Shown here: in pieces, positions 35,816 through 44,460 of the stretch | Position numbering within the stretch: position 1 is the stretch's first letter | Layout of the letters: every line of letters starts with the position of its first letter | Assembly (NCBI RefSeq): GCF_006385685.1 | Contig: NZ_VFRP01000020.1 | Coordinates: 28,609 to 92,608, forward strand | Origin: Amaricoccus solimangrovi | Lineage (GTDB): Bacteria; Pseudomonadota; Alphaproteobacteria; Rhodobacterales; Rhodobacteraceae | Direction: 5' to 3' | DNA: 64,000 nt | Made by a program: the position numbers and the translations under genes | The notes under the pieces: generated by a model | What the model was told of the DNA's origin: nothing | Database searches by the model: none | Seen by the model: only the letters and a program-made list of their open reading frames with translations

Positions 35816-36358
35816 TCATACCACAGCACGCTGCTGCGCAAAGGTATACTCTATATAGGCCAGGCTCACGTCCCGGATCAGCCGCAGCCCCAGCGCCACC
35901 AGGTTTTCGGCGGTGCGCTCCGTTTCGAGGCGGCTGGCTTTTATACGATTGGGCCGCTGCCAGAGCACATCCATCGAAAAGTTAAGCGTGCCTTTCAGCA
36001 CATCGGTGCCCGTCGGGAAGATAACATTGAGCAGCGGGTTGGGCAACTGCCCGGCATCGATAAGGTCGGCCTGGGCAATGGAAATATTCATTAAATCTGC
36101 CTGAAACTGCGCGTTGTTGAACAAGGCCGTGGAAACTGCCTCAGCCTGCGAAAGGCCATCCTGCATGTTCACCGTTTGGGGTAGGGTGAGTTGACCGGGC
36201 GCAGTGGGTTGCCCAACATTGAAGCTGGCTTGCGCTTCAATGTTCTGGTTGATGTAGGTCCTGTCGAACTCAGAGGTACTCACGCAGCCGCTTAGCAACA
36301 GAGACAGACTTATCCAGCGTGCCGCTTTATTATACCTTTTACCTTTTGGCCCATACAT
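35816..36358 (-). pseudogene. TolC-family channel, N-terminal part cut by TGA
   Basis: The first 180 residues of a TolC-type outer-membrane lipoprotein: signal peptide with lipobox LLSGC (about residue 25), then QAEAVSTALFNNAQFQADLM, ADLIDAGQLPNPLLNVIFP and a helix ending YIEYTFAQQRAVV before the stop. Intact relatives continue with a helical AESSRLRSEMA sequence, which is what follows the TGA here. Total coding length across the stop would be about 443 residues, normal for the family. As read, the channel of this second RND operon is interrupted; the intact cusC at 10330 might substitute. Confidence 0.85.
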
Positions 36359-36481
36359 ACATTTCCTTTATTTTGTACCTCCTGTTATATTAGGGATCGA
36401 TTTAAGGGATTGCACATCTCACCCCTAAATGCCTCAGCAGTTTTATGAACACCTGACCGCAAAACACAATAAAGCTCCTCA

Positions 36482-36503
36482 ATTTGTAGTAATTCTGGAG
36501 TTC
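36482..36503 (-). promoter_or_regulatory. Candidate 11-bp direct-repeat operator (site E)
   Basis: On the minus strand GAACTCCAGAA is followed without gap by TTACTACAAAT, matching the tandem TTnCTCCAGAn pattern seen at four other sites in the envelope cluster. It points toward the TolC-type gene and lies about 125 bp upstream of it. It is the weakest of the five matches. Confidence 0.3.
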
Positions 36504-36620
36504 AGAAGATTACCCACTTAATAGTAATCATACTACCCAAATAATGACGCCGCATAGTTGGCTTTATAGGCAAGCCTCTTTACTTCCCTTGTTTTTTATG
36601 CTAAGCTTAGGGTATACTAT

Positions 36621-38306
36621 TCAATTCGATGGCTTTTTTACACTTAGCACATAAATGTGGTACACCTCTTCAGGATTGTTCCTGTTAACATGGTAGGTAT
36701 CCACTTTATTGACAAACACCGTGGTGTCGGCCATATGTGCCTGGGTAAGCGTTACCGGTGAAAAAACCACGGCAGGAAGCTCGTTGGGTAGTTGGAGTCG
36801 CTGGTTTTGGATGCGGAGTGTGTCCACCTGCTTACCTACCTCCCAGAGGTGTACGATCGGTAAACCATCAACCGCATAGAAGGGGTAACTGCTAACTTCC
36901 TTTTCATGCCTGACATGAACAAGGCTCCTGTAACTGCCGACCGGGTGCCTGATTTTCTCATAAAGCGGAAAGCCCGACACCAGCACAAGGCAGTTGAGCA
37001 GCAGGACAGTAACAATAGCGAGTGCAGCCGTCTGTTTCAGCAGGGCAAACAAGAGGGATGAAGCAAGTATAAGACTGCTTACAGTGAGGCAGAGTTGATA
37101 CGATAAGGTGATGATGCCGGTTTGATACGCGAGTATGTATGCTGCGACCGGAAATCCAATGGCTGCCACAAGCATCAGGCCTGTGTTAAATAACAAAAGG
37201 CGTTTAGCCCAATTGTCCTTTACGCTTCGCCAAACGCCGGACAAAAGGTAGCGCACATACCCACCCGTAAGCAAGGCCATCGGAACGATCGCAGGCAGCA
37301 GGTAACGCTCTTTTTTCTCGGGGATGACAGATAGAAGCAGCACGGCAACCGCCAACCATACTAGTATAAACGTGTAACTGCCTACATACCTATTGATGCG
37401 TTTACGGGCGTAAGGCACAGACAGGGCGGCTAGCGTAAATAATGCCCAGGCGCCGGTTTGAGACCAAAACCCCCAGTAATACCAGAACGGCTTTACGTGC
37501 CTGTTCACCCAGGCTGTGCTCTCGTTGGACACGTTTCTGGCGAGTGCCTCCGGCTCAACCATGAAAATAAAAACAGGCCAGGCTAAACTCAAAAGTAAGG
37601 CAACGCCAAAGGCTAGTCCAAGTTCTTCCCGCTTCAACCAAAAATCACCTCGACCGAAACAATAGAGGTAGCTCACTAAAAAAGGAAGCAGCATGGCATA
37701 AAATGCCACGGGCCCTTTGCTCAGAAAGGAGCAGCCCATCAGCAGGCCGCAAAGGGCGAACGTGCCATAACTGCCCCCCTCTTTTCGCAGCCCCTTTACC
37801 AGAAGCCAGAGCGCACCCAGCATGAAACTATGGCAGTACACATCCCAGGAGCCTTCACGCCCAATGTTAAACAGCCCGAGCGAACTGGCTAAAACCGCCG
37901 CCGCCAGAAAGGGAGTTAACTTATCGCGGGTCAACTGGCGCCCAAGAAAATAAAGGAAAAAAACCATAAGAGCCGACATGACGGCAGCCGGGAAACGCAG
38001 CGCCACCAGGTTTCCTATATCGCCGGCTGCTATGCCTGAAACCGCCGTCAGCCAGGTAGGGAGTGGCGGTTTGGCCAGTCGCACCTCTCCGTTCAGGGTG
38101 GGCACCAGCCAGTTCCCATCCTCCACCATTTCGCGGGCAGATATAAAATTCCGAGCCTCCATCAGGCCTGGCCCTGGCTTCCCCAGTTGGGGAAAATAGG
38201 TAAGCCCCACAAGTAGAAACAGCAACAGCAACTGTGTATGGGTATGCTGAAACCAGCGGCGGCTTACAGCCAAATTGCTTATCGAGAACTTAGCTTGCAG
38301 CGCCAT
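36621..38306 (-). CDS. ArnT-like GT39 glycosyltransferase (second copy)
   Basis: A 561-residue multi-pass membrane enzyme of the GT39/PMT superfamily. The first loop has the acidic catalytic motif (LMEARNFISAREMVEDGNW) after TM1, followed by KPPLPTWLTAVSG and about ten more hydrophobic helices, then a soluble C-terminal domain (VGSYRSLVHVRHEKEV). Such enzymes move a sugar from undecaprenyl phosphate to lipid A or proteins outside the inner membrane. I start at ATG 38306, just beyond the stop of the preceding GT39 gene. Last gene of the glycosyl operon. Acceptor unknown. Confidence 0.85.
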   Translation of the reverse strand: MALQAKFSISNLAVSRRWFQHTHTQLLLLFLLVGLTYFPQLGKPGPGLMEARNFISAREMVEDGNWLVPTLNGEVRLAKPPLPTWLTAVSGIAAGDIGNLVALRFPAAVMSALMVFFLYFLGRQLTRDKLTPFLAAAVLASSLGLFNIGREGSWDVYCHSFMLGALWLLVKGLRKEGGSYGTFALCGLLMGCSFLSKGPVAFYAMLLPFLVSYLYCFGRGDFWLKREELGLAFGVALLLSLAWPVFIFMVEPEALARNVSNESTAWVNRHVKPFWYYWGFWSQTGAWALFTLAALSVPYARKRINRYVGSYTFILVWLAVAVLLLSVIPEKKERYLLPAIVPMALLTGGYVRYLLSGVWRSVKDNWAKRLLLFNTGLMLVAAIGFPVAAYILAYQTGIITLSYQLCLTVSSLILASSLLFALLKQTAALAIVTVLLLNCLVLVSGFPLYEKIRHPVGSYRSLVHVRHEKEVSSYPFYAVDGLPIVHLWEVGKQVDTLRIQNQRLQLPNELPAVVFSPVTLTQAHMADTTVFVNKVDTYHVNRNNPEEVYHIYVLSVKKPSN

Positions 38307-38316
38307 GCCATGTGCT

Positions 38317-39951
38317 TTAATAGTACAAGACCCACTTCCCAACCTCCATGCTATGCTCAAAGCCCTCTTTCAGCCAGGATTTTTCTGCCGGCAACGCACC
38401 TTTCACAACCAACACGGTGTTGCCATTCAGTATGTGAGGCAGCCTGGCCAGATCCTCGGGCCTGCTTAGCTGCAACAAATTATCTCGCCATGCCTCGTCA
38501 GCTTCGAACTGTGTTTCCCGCTCCAGGCTTTTGTTGTCGTCGTGGATGGTGATAAGGCTCCGGTTAAGAGCAAATGCAAGGGAGGGAAGCAGCTGATCGT
38601 ATACCACCACGTTTTTCCCTCGTATCCGCTCTTCCTTCAATACGCCTGCTAAGTTAGCGGTACTGTTTACCAAGCCAGGGTTAGCGCCCATCAGGTGTGT
38701 GGCATATAGCACCAAAAACACTGTGAATATCAAAGGCATAAACTGCAACCAAGTAAGCTCACCTGTCCTTCTCCGGCGCCAAATTATAAAAAGGCTGCCA
38801 AGGGTGAGCAAAGGGAAAGCAAGTACCCAAACCGGAAGATTTAAACCAAAAGGCAACAGGGGTGCCAAGGTTAATACCACAGCTAAGACTCCAAAGTAAG
38901 CAAAGAAGGCAATGAATACACGGCGCACCGCATGGGATGGCAACGTGTGCAGCACCCACGTTACCAGCAGGGCCAGACCGGAAAATAAAGGCAGGATGTA
39001 AAGAATGAGCTTGGAGCCTGAGAGGGAGAAAAACAGCAATGGCACCAGCAGCCAGCATATAAACAGGCGCCGCAACTGACCGGGCAGGGTTTTCAGCCTT
39101 CTCAGGTTGAGTAAAACAACGGCGGACCAGGGCAGGCTTAGTGCAGGGGCCAGCACCAGGTAAAACCACCACGGCTGGGAGCGGCCAAAGGTTGCCGGGT
39201 TTGCGTAGCGCTGCACCGTGTGCTTAAACAGGAAGTAATCCACAAACTGCTTATCCTGCCACATCAGGTATCCATACCAGGAAGCACCCAGTATTAAAAA
39301 TAATAGCAAAGCCGCCACATGGTGCGGAATGTTTGATTTGGAAGTGAAATGTCCCTGTGCCTTATAGCCAACTACCAGGAGTAGCGGGAAAATGAGCCCT
39401 ACAGGCCCTTTCGTCAGAAAGGAGAGCGCCAGGGAAGTATAGAAAAGGTATAGCCAACCCGCTTTCGGGGCTACAGTATATCGGATCCATGCCCAGATCG
39501 CCAGCAGCTCAAACGTTGTCAGGAACGAGTCGGTGGTGAGGTTGCGTGCAGACAGGAGTACGGCCGGGATGGTAATGTAAATGACCATGGCTGTGAAAGC
39601 CATCCGTTTCTCTTTATACAGCTCAAGGGCAGTCTGGTACACCAGAAAAGCCTGCAGCACCAGCGATACCTGCAGAAAGAAGCGGGCACCGAACTCCTCT
39701 ATGCCAAATAGGGCCATACCTGCCGCAGTGAGCATATAGGTGAGCGGGGGTTTATGGAAGTGCTGAATGCCCAGCAGCCGTGGGTGAAGCCAGTCCTTGC
39801 TTAGGAGCATTTCGCGGCTAATCTCAGCATAGCGGGCCTCGCTCGTCTCAAGCACGCCCCAGCCCCCCAGGTTATAGAGGAGCACCATGAGAAAGGCTGA
39901 CAGTAATATCAAAGCTGCGTAGGTGCCGTACAGGTGTTCTTCTTTCAGCAT
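38317..39951 (-). CDS. ArnT-like GT39 glycosyltransferase (first copy)
   Basis: A 544-residue membrane glycosyltransferase with the ArnT motif WGVLETSEARYAEISREML after TM1, HFHKPPLTYMLTAAG, about eleven further TM helices and a soluble C-terminal domain. The acidic pair in ETSEARY is the known catalytic region of GT39 enzymes acting on lipid-linked sugars. The frame is open up to 40005 but ATG 39951, one base after the LAB_N gene stop, gives a natural N-terminus. It is different in sequence from the next GT39 gene, so they may use different donors or acceptors. Confidence 0.85.
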   Translation of the reverse strand: MLKEEHLYGTYAALILLSAFLMVLLYNLGGWGVLETSEARYAEISREMLLSKDWLHPRLLGIQHFHKPPLTYMLTAAGMALFGIEEFGARFFLQVSLVLQAFLVYQTALELYKEKRMAFTAMVIYITIPAVLLSARNLTTDSFLTTFELLAIWAWIRYTVAPKAGWLYLFYTSLALSFLTKGPVGLIFPLLLVVGYKAQGHFTSKSNIPHHVAALLLFLILGASWYGYLMWQDKQFVDYFLFKHTVQRYANPATFGRSQPWWFYLVLAPALSLPWSAVVLLNLRRLKTLPGQLRRLFICWLLVPLLFFSLSGSKLILYILPLFSGLALLVTWVLHTLPSHAVRRVFIAFFAYFGVLAVVLTLAPLLPFGLNLPVWVLAFPLLTLGSLFIIWRRRRTGELTWLQFMPLIFTVFLVLYATHLMGANPGLVNSTANLAGVLKEERIRGKNVVVYDQLLPSLAFALNRSLITIHDDNKSLERETQFEADEAWRDNLLQLSRPEDLARLPHILNGNTVLVVKGALPAEKSWLKEGFEHSMEVGKWVLYY

Positions 39952-39952
39952 A

Positions 39953-40612
39953 TCAGGTGTGGTACGGACTGGTTTTCCGGGCTGACCGTTGTTCACGCAG
40001 CCCAAGTATAAAGTTCCGGCTGTAGGCCACTACTCCGAACATCTGCCCCAGGAAAAGCACCGGGTCCAGGCGAAGTACAGCGTAGGAGATGATCATGAGG
40101 CTGCCCACCAGACTAATGACCCAAAAACCGATTGGGATTACGGACTCCTGCACGCGCTCCGAATGCCACCACTGGTACACAAAGCGCAGCGTGAACACTA
40201 CTTGCCCGGCTCCGCCCCAGGCAATGAGGGCACCCGAGATTTTACTGTGCTCCAGGATATAACTGAAGCTGTAAGTATCACTCCAGAGCAGCCAGCCAGT
40301 AGCGGCAAACGGGAACATCAATGCCCCCCACCGAAAAGGCCAGGCCAGCTCTTCCCACACGTTCTTGAGTTTAATGTTGCGCAGGTAGATAAAGTAAGAG
40401 ACAAGCTGCCCACCCACGATCACGATGTCATTGCGGAGCGCCCCATAGGCCATCAGCAGCATGGAGGCGATTATACTAGTGGTCCAGAAGGAAGCGGGGG
40501 AAAGCACCCTGCCCGCTTTCTCGGATGTAATCCACTGGATGAGAATTCGCGCCGAGAACAGCGCCTGTGCCAGTAGCCCAACACCGTATATGGAGAGTTC
40601 AGATACGTCCAT
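39953..40612 (-). CDS. LAB_N (lipid-A-disaccharide synthase N-terminal-like) membrane protein
   Basis: A 219-residue protein with two repeats of the LAB_N domain: LLAQALFSARILIQWITSEK with FWTTSIIASMLLMAYGAL, and VVFTLRFVYQWWHSERVQES with FWVISLVGSLMIISYAVL. Each repeat is a small membrane bundle, and the Gln-Trp/arginine positions are conserved. LAB_N occurs alone beside GT2 and GT39 genes, presumably in handling lipid-linked sugars, and is not itself the LpxB enzyme. ATG 40612 overlaps the GT2 stop by 14 bp; the longer frame to 40687 is not needed. Confidence 0.85.
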   Translation of the reverse strand: MDVSELSIYGVGLLAQALFSARILIQWITSEKAGRVLSPASFWTTSIIASMLLMAYGALRNDIVIVGGQLVSYFIYLRNIKLKNVWEELAWPFRWGALMFPFAATGWLLWSDTYSFSYILEHSKISGALIAWGGAGQVVFTLRFVYQWWHSERVQESVIPIGFWVISLVGSLMIISYAVLRLDPVLFLGQMFGVVAYSRNFILGLREQRSARKTSPYHT

Positions 40613-41342
40613 TCGTGACAGGCTGATTTTCGAACTCCTCGGCAATTTGGTACCGTATATAGCGCTTGCGCATCCACCTAAAGGCAAAGGTATCGTTCAG
40701 TGGGCCCCACAGGCGGTTGAACAGGTGGTATTTGGAGTAGCCGGCAAAGCGTTCGAAGTGCTGCACGGGCAACTGCTTCACCTTGCCGCCCTGCAGCTGT
40801 ATGAGCGCGGGCAGGAAGCGGTGCATTCCGTCAAAGAAAGGAACGCGCTTGGCGTACGCGGCATCCACGATCTTGAGCGGGCAGCCGGTGTCCTGGATGC
40901 CGTCGTTGATCATATACCTCCGGAAGCCGTTGGCTATTTTAGAGGACATCTTCTTGACGAACGTATCCTTGCGCCTGGCCCGGATGCCGTTTACCATCTG
41001 GTACTCCGGCAGAAACTCGAAGAACAGCAGGAAATCCAAAGGAGAAGTCTGCAGGTCGGAGTCAATGTAGCCGATATAGGAGCTCTGTATATGGTCGATG
41101 CCTGCTTTTATGGCGGTGCTCAGCCCGCGGTTGCGGTCTAAAGAAATGAAACTGTAGCCGGGTCTGCTGGAGCAGATCTCGCGTATCTGGGGCAGGCTGC
41201 TGTCCGTGGAGCCGTCATTCACGAACAGCACCTGGGTGGGCATGGGCGATTGCCGTAGAAAGGCGTCCATGGCCTCGCAAAGCCGCATCAGGCAGCCTTC
41301 TTCGTTATAGACAGGTACGATAATGGTAAGCTCTTCTCTCAT
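40599..41342 (-). CDS. DPM1/ArnC-like GT2 glycosyltransferase
   Basis: A 247-residue soluble family-2 glycosyltransferase (MREELTIIVPVYNEE, FVNDGSTDSS, YIDSDLQTSPLDFL carrying the DxD metal site, and a C-terminal RRKDTFVKKMSSK region). It lacks TM helices, so it resembles the dolichol-phosphate-mannose synthase/ArnC type that loads a sugar on polyprenyl phosphate. With LAB_N and two ArnT-like enzymes after it, it should supply the lipid-linked sugar they use. First gene of a four-gene operon with overlapping or 1-bp-spaced genes. Confidence 0.88.
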   Translation of the reverse strand: MREELTIIVPVYNEEGCLMRLCEAMDAFLRQSPMPTQVLFVNDGSTDSSLPQIREICSSRPGYSFISLDRNRGLSTAIKAGIDHIQSSYIGYIDSDLQTSPLDFLLFFEFLPEYQMVNGIRARRKDTFVKKMSSKIANGFRRYMINDGIQDTGCPLKIVDAAYAKRVPFFDGMHRFLPALIQLQGGKVKQLPVQHFERFAGYSKYHLFNRLWGPLNDTFAFRWMRKRYIRYQIAEEFENQPVTNGRI

Positions 41343-41411
41343 TTTATGTGTGTTGATGCTTATTTCTTTTAGGTTGCTGAACTTCCGGTCCCTGCTATCC
41401 CAGCACTTTTT

Positions 41412-42473
41412 TTAAGCTTTTGCATACTGATACTGCTCCTGGTAATAGGTCTTAAACCAATCTACAAAATGAGACAGCCCATCTTCCAGAGCAATGGAGG
41501 GTTTGAACCCTGTCGTGGCCGTCAACTCCTGGGTATCGGCAAAGGTGATGGGCACATCCCCTGGCTGCATGGGCTGCAGATCCAGCGTCCCTTTTTTGTG
41601 TAAGAGGCGCTCCAGTATGGCCACCATCTCCAGCAGGTGCTCTGGGCTGCTGTTGCCAATGTTGTATATCGTATACGGGGCTGTACTTCCAGCTGTGGTT
41701 CCGGCTTTTGGTGCCACAAACAGTAGGCGCACGATGCCTTCCACCACATCCGAAATAAAGGTAAAGTCGCGGTACATCTCCCCGTTGTTGAATATCCTGA
41801 TTGGGGTGCCTTCCATAATAGCCCGGGCAAAGCTGAAATAAGCCATGTCCGGCCGGCCCCAGGGGCCATATACCGTAAAGAAGCGAAGCCCGGAGACAGG
41901 TAAATTATACAGGTGGGAATAACTATGGGCCATTACCTCATTCGCTTTCTTGGTGGCAGCGTAAAACGAAACAGGTAAGTTAGTGTTATGCTTCGTTGCA
42001 AACGGCACCTCTTGGTTGAGACCATAAACCGAACTGGAGGAGGCGAATAGAAAATGCTTAATTGGATATTTGCGGCATGCCTCCAGCAGATTGGCGAACC
42101 CCACCAGGTTACTGGCCACGTAGGACTGCGGGTGTTCTAAACTGTAGCGGACGCCCGCCTGTGCGGCCAGGTTTACTACGATGTCAAACTGCTGCTCCCG
42201 AAACAAGTCATTTAAGGCAGTCTCATCCACCAGGTCGAGTTGTATAAAATGCATTGCTTCATCCTCACAGCTGTGCACCAAGGTATTGTATTTGATCTGG
42301 GATTTGCTGAAGCCTTGAAGCGCCAGCCGGCCGTACTTCAGCGCAGGGTCATAATACTCGTTAAGTAAGTCTAAGCCAACAATGCTGCCACCAAGACTAC
42401 GGAGCGCCAGCATCAGGTGATGCCCTATAAAGCCTGCGCTCCCCGTCACCAGAATTTTGTGCTTATGTCCCAT
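41412..42473 (-). CDS. UDP-glucuronate 4-epimerase-like NAD-dependent sugar epimerase
   Basis: A 353-residue extended SDR enzyme. The NAD motif is TGSAGFIGHHL at residues 10-20; the active site has SSSSVYG and Tyr-x-x-x-Lys (FYAATKKANE); RFFTVYGPWGRPDMA is typical of UDP-glucuronate 4-epimerases and UDP-glucose epimerase relatives. It probably makes UDP-galacturonate or another uronic acid donor for the glycosyltransferases downstream. A gap of about 70 bp separates it from the GT2 gene on the same strand, so they may be cotranscribed. Confidence 0.88.
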   Translation of the reverse strand: MGHKHKILVTGSAGFIGHHLMLALRSLGGSIVGLDLLNEYYDPALKYGRLALQGFSKSQIKYNTLVHSCEDEAMHFIQLDLVDETALNDLFREQQFDIVVNLAAQAGVRYSLEHPQSYVASNLVGFANLLEACRKYPIKHFLFASSSSVYGLNQEVPFATKHNTNLPVSFYAATKKANEVMAHSYSHLYNLPVSGLRFFTVYGPWGRPDMAYFSFARAIMEGTPIRIFNNGEMYRDFTFISDVVEGIVRLLFVAPKAGTTAGSTAPYTIYNIGNSSPEHLLEMVAILERLLHKKGTLDLQPMQPGDVPITFADTQELTATTGFKPSIALEDGLSHFVDWFKTYYQEQYQYAKA

Positions 42474-42536
42474 CCACTATACCTTGTAAAGTCTAACTAT
42501 TTCCAAATAGGGTTAAAAAATAAAAGAACGGCCAGA

Positions 42537-42558
42537 TTCTGGAGAAAGTTTGGAGGAA
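42537..42558 (-). promoter_or_regulatory. 11-bp direct-repeat operator upstream of the epimerase gene (site A)
   Basis: On the minus strand TTCCTCCAAAC is followed immediately by TTTCTCCAGAA (complement of 42548-42558 and 42537-42547). The tandem 11-bp period is that expected for OmpR/PmrA-type response regulators, which bind two half-sites on one face. It lies 64 bp upstream of the epimerase start and faces it. Confidence 0.55.
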
Positions 42559-42601
42559 AGAAGTGATGCTGCTATATGTAAAGCAGTCGGCTTAATAAAA
42601 A

Positions 42602-44233
42602 TCAGTCAAGATAGTAGCGAAGCAGCCACCCTGCGGCATCAAACTTATTCGCTGGCACTTCATTATCAATGGTTAGCCTTGTATGTTTATCTAGATCATA
42701 GGTGTTTCTATACTGCGAGTCATTGACATAAACGGACTTCCCCAGCTTGCTCCCATTGCTTTGGACATGGTAAATATCCTCGCCAGCACCGCCCCAAACC
42801 TTCAGCTTGATGGCCGGCTGGTGCTCTCCCGTAACAAGGAAGTGGTCGTTGCCATCTAAGCCATAAAAGTCAATCTGCTTTGTTTCGTGTGAGAAAAAGG
42901 TGCGCTCCAGCAACAGTTTGTCAACCTTACCTTCCTTACTAGTCTTGTAAATCTTTACCTGTAGCTCGTCCGGGCTTACACTATGCAGCTCAAACCGCTC
43001 GTGCTTGTCACTCCCAACCAGGGTCACCTCCTGCATCAACTCTTTGTAATAAGCAGTGGCTATTTGCGGCAGCGCCTGCCTGCGCGCTTTTAGCTTGGCC
43101 ATCAAGGGGCCGGCGGTTAAGCTGTATACAGTATCCGGCATAGCCCGGAAGGCCTGGTGGATCACTTCGTCTGTCAGGAGCAGCTGCACCGTGTCAGCCA
43201 CCCGCAGCCAGTCCCGCTCTTCCAGCCTTACCAGTATCAGTTCGTCCAGGTTGCGGCCGCTCCTGTTCAACTTCACGACCTGGGCAGGGGAGATTTCCTC
43301 CCGGTAGGTCTGGAAGTGGGGCTTTAGTCCGAGACTGGTCAGTAGCCATGGGACGGGGCCGTCGTTGAGCTTGTAGAATACATTGTCGCGGTCGCGGGGA
43401 ATGCCCCTATAGGTTTTGCCCTTCCCTTCGTCATACTCGGCCCAGCGCCAGTTATCCTCGTGCCGGCTCCAATCCCCAAGCAGCATGTCAAACAGGCGGC
43501 TGCGCAGGAAATGCATGGCGTCGATACGGGTGTCGTTGTCTTCCAGGCGATCTTTCAGCATATGGCGCGTATTTTCCACTTCCGGCGCATAACCCATGCC
43601 CGGCTCCCGGCGCTGGTTACCGGAAGGGTGTTTCTCCAGCAGCGCCATCATCCCGCCTACTTTATCCAGGTACTTCCCCAACCGAGGGTCATGGGGCACA
43701 TACACCAGCTCCGGCTCCAGGTAATATATGCCTATGGCTTTGGCCATGGCTGGAATCGTAAGAGCCGCGTAGGGATGCGTGGCGGAGGTGGCATCCCGAA
43801 CGATATCTGCCAGATAGGACTGCTGCCATTTTTGCGGCAAGGAGCTGGCCGGTTCCTTATCAATGGAGCGAAGCACATACTCGTTTCCTGCTGAATCGGC
43901 AAGGTGCAGGTTAATGGTTTGCCGGCTTCCGCCCATCTCCAAAGCGCTGAGCCCGCCTTTCGCTTTGCCCAGGTCGAGCACCTGTACTGGCACCGGTGTT
44001 GTCCAAGCCGTGCGGTAGTGTTTTCCATAGAGCCATTCATGCAAGCCGCTACGGGCATACCGCTTGCCTGCCGCCAGGGTGATCGTACTATCCGTAAAGT
44101 GCGGCGAAGCACTCGCAGGTGTAGCGACCAACGGCACTTGCTGCACCGTATGACTAAAGCGTGGGCCGCAACTCTGTAGGAGTAACCACACAAATAACAG
44201 TTGAATTACTCTCAGATGATTTAAACACAGCAT
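42602..44233 (-). CDS. Large lipoprotein with kinase-like motif
   Basis: A 543-residue lipoprotein (signal VIQLLFVWLLLQSC, Cys about residue 22). The first 230 residues have YLADIVRDATSATHPYAAL and a Tyr/Glu-rich segment. A motif RLFDMLLGDWSRHEDNWRW followed by GIPRDRDNVFY (about residues 245-290) resembles the catalytic loop and DxD metal segment of HipA/FAM20C/PI-kinase-like atypical kinases. The last third is beta-rich (KQIDFYGLDGNDHFLVTG, IKLKVWGGAGEDIYHV). Family known from Bacteroidetes outer-membrane and phosphoesterase proteins, but no activity that I can cite. It is divergent from the two-component system, separated by about 230 bp containing operator-like repeats. Confidence 0.6.
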   Translation of the reverse strand: MLCLNHLRVIQLLFVWLLLQSCGPRFSHTVQQVPLVATPASASPHFTDSTITLAAGKRYARSGLHEWLYGKHYRTAWTTPVPVQVLDLGKAKGGLSALEMGGSRQTINLHLADSAGNEYVLRSIDKEPASSLPQKWQQSYLADIVRDATSATHPYAALTIPAMAKAIGIYYLEPELVYVPHDPRLGKYLDKVGGMMALLEKHPSGNQRREPGMGYAPEVENTRHMLKDRLEDNDTRIDAMHFLRSRLFDMLLGDWSRHEDNWRWAEYDEGKGKTYRGIPRDRDNVFYKLNDGPVPWLLTSLGLKPHFQTYREEISPAQVVKLNRSGRNLDELILVRLEERDWLRVADTVQLLLTDEVIHQAFRAMPDTVYSLTAGPLMAKLKARRQALPQIATAYYKELMQEVTLVGSDKHERFELHSVSPDELQVKIYKTSKEGKVDKLLLERTFFSHETKQIDFYGLDGNDHFLVTGEHQPAIKLKVWGGAGEDIYHVQSNGSKLGKSVYVNDSQYRNTYDLDKHTRLTIDNEVPANKFDAAGWLLRYYLD

Positions 44234-44257
44234 AATTTACTCAAACAGATTAAGTCT

Positions 44258-44287
44258 TGGCATGTCATTGGCAGCATGTATCTTTGG
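44258..44287 (+). promoter_or_regulatory. Promoter of the two-component system
   Basis: TTG (44258-44260), a 19-bp spacer and TATCTTTG (44280-44287) match the Bacteroidetes -33/-7 consensus exactly. It reads toward the response-regulator gene 173 bp downstream, so the transcript would have a leader of about 165 nt that contains site C. Confidence 0.55.
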
Positions 44288-44339
44288 AATGGTGCTCACA
44301 TTACTGGTGCCTTGCGTAACAGGTGAAAGTAAAAGGCAA

Positions 44340-44361
44340 ATCTGGAGAAACCCTGAATTGG
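44340..44361 (-). promoter_or_regulatory. Operator-like repeat facing the lipoprotein gene (site B)
   Basis: On the minus strand CCAATTCAGGG is followed by TTTCTCCAGAT. The second half-site is perfect; the first matches only at its 3' TnCAG part. It faces the lipoprotein gene, about 107 bp upstream of its start. Confidence 0.4.
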
Positions 44362-44416
44362 CTGGTCATTTAGGATGAAAACTATTTAAGCAGGGCTGTA
44401 CTTGGTCGCGGCAGAA

Positions 44417-44438
44417 TTTCTCCAGATTTAGTACAGAA
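44417..44438 (+). promoter_or_regulatory. 11-bp direct-repeat operator near the response-regulator start (site C)
   Basis: TTTCTCCAGAT (44417-44427) and TTAGTACAGAA (44428-44438) are adjacent 11-bp half-sites facing the response-regulator gene. Being 23 bp before its ATG and within the predicted leader, it would fit feedback repression or a second promoter better than activation. Confidence 0.5.
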
Positions 44439-44460
44439 CTTCACGCTCAAATTCTTCCCA

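Noticed and set aside
35816-35818. TGA coding for selenocysteine in the TolC-type gene
   Set aside because: TolC proteins are not selenoproteins and I see no SECIS-like hairpin directly after the TGA.
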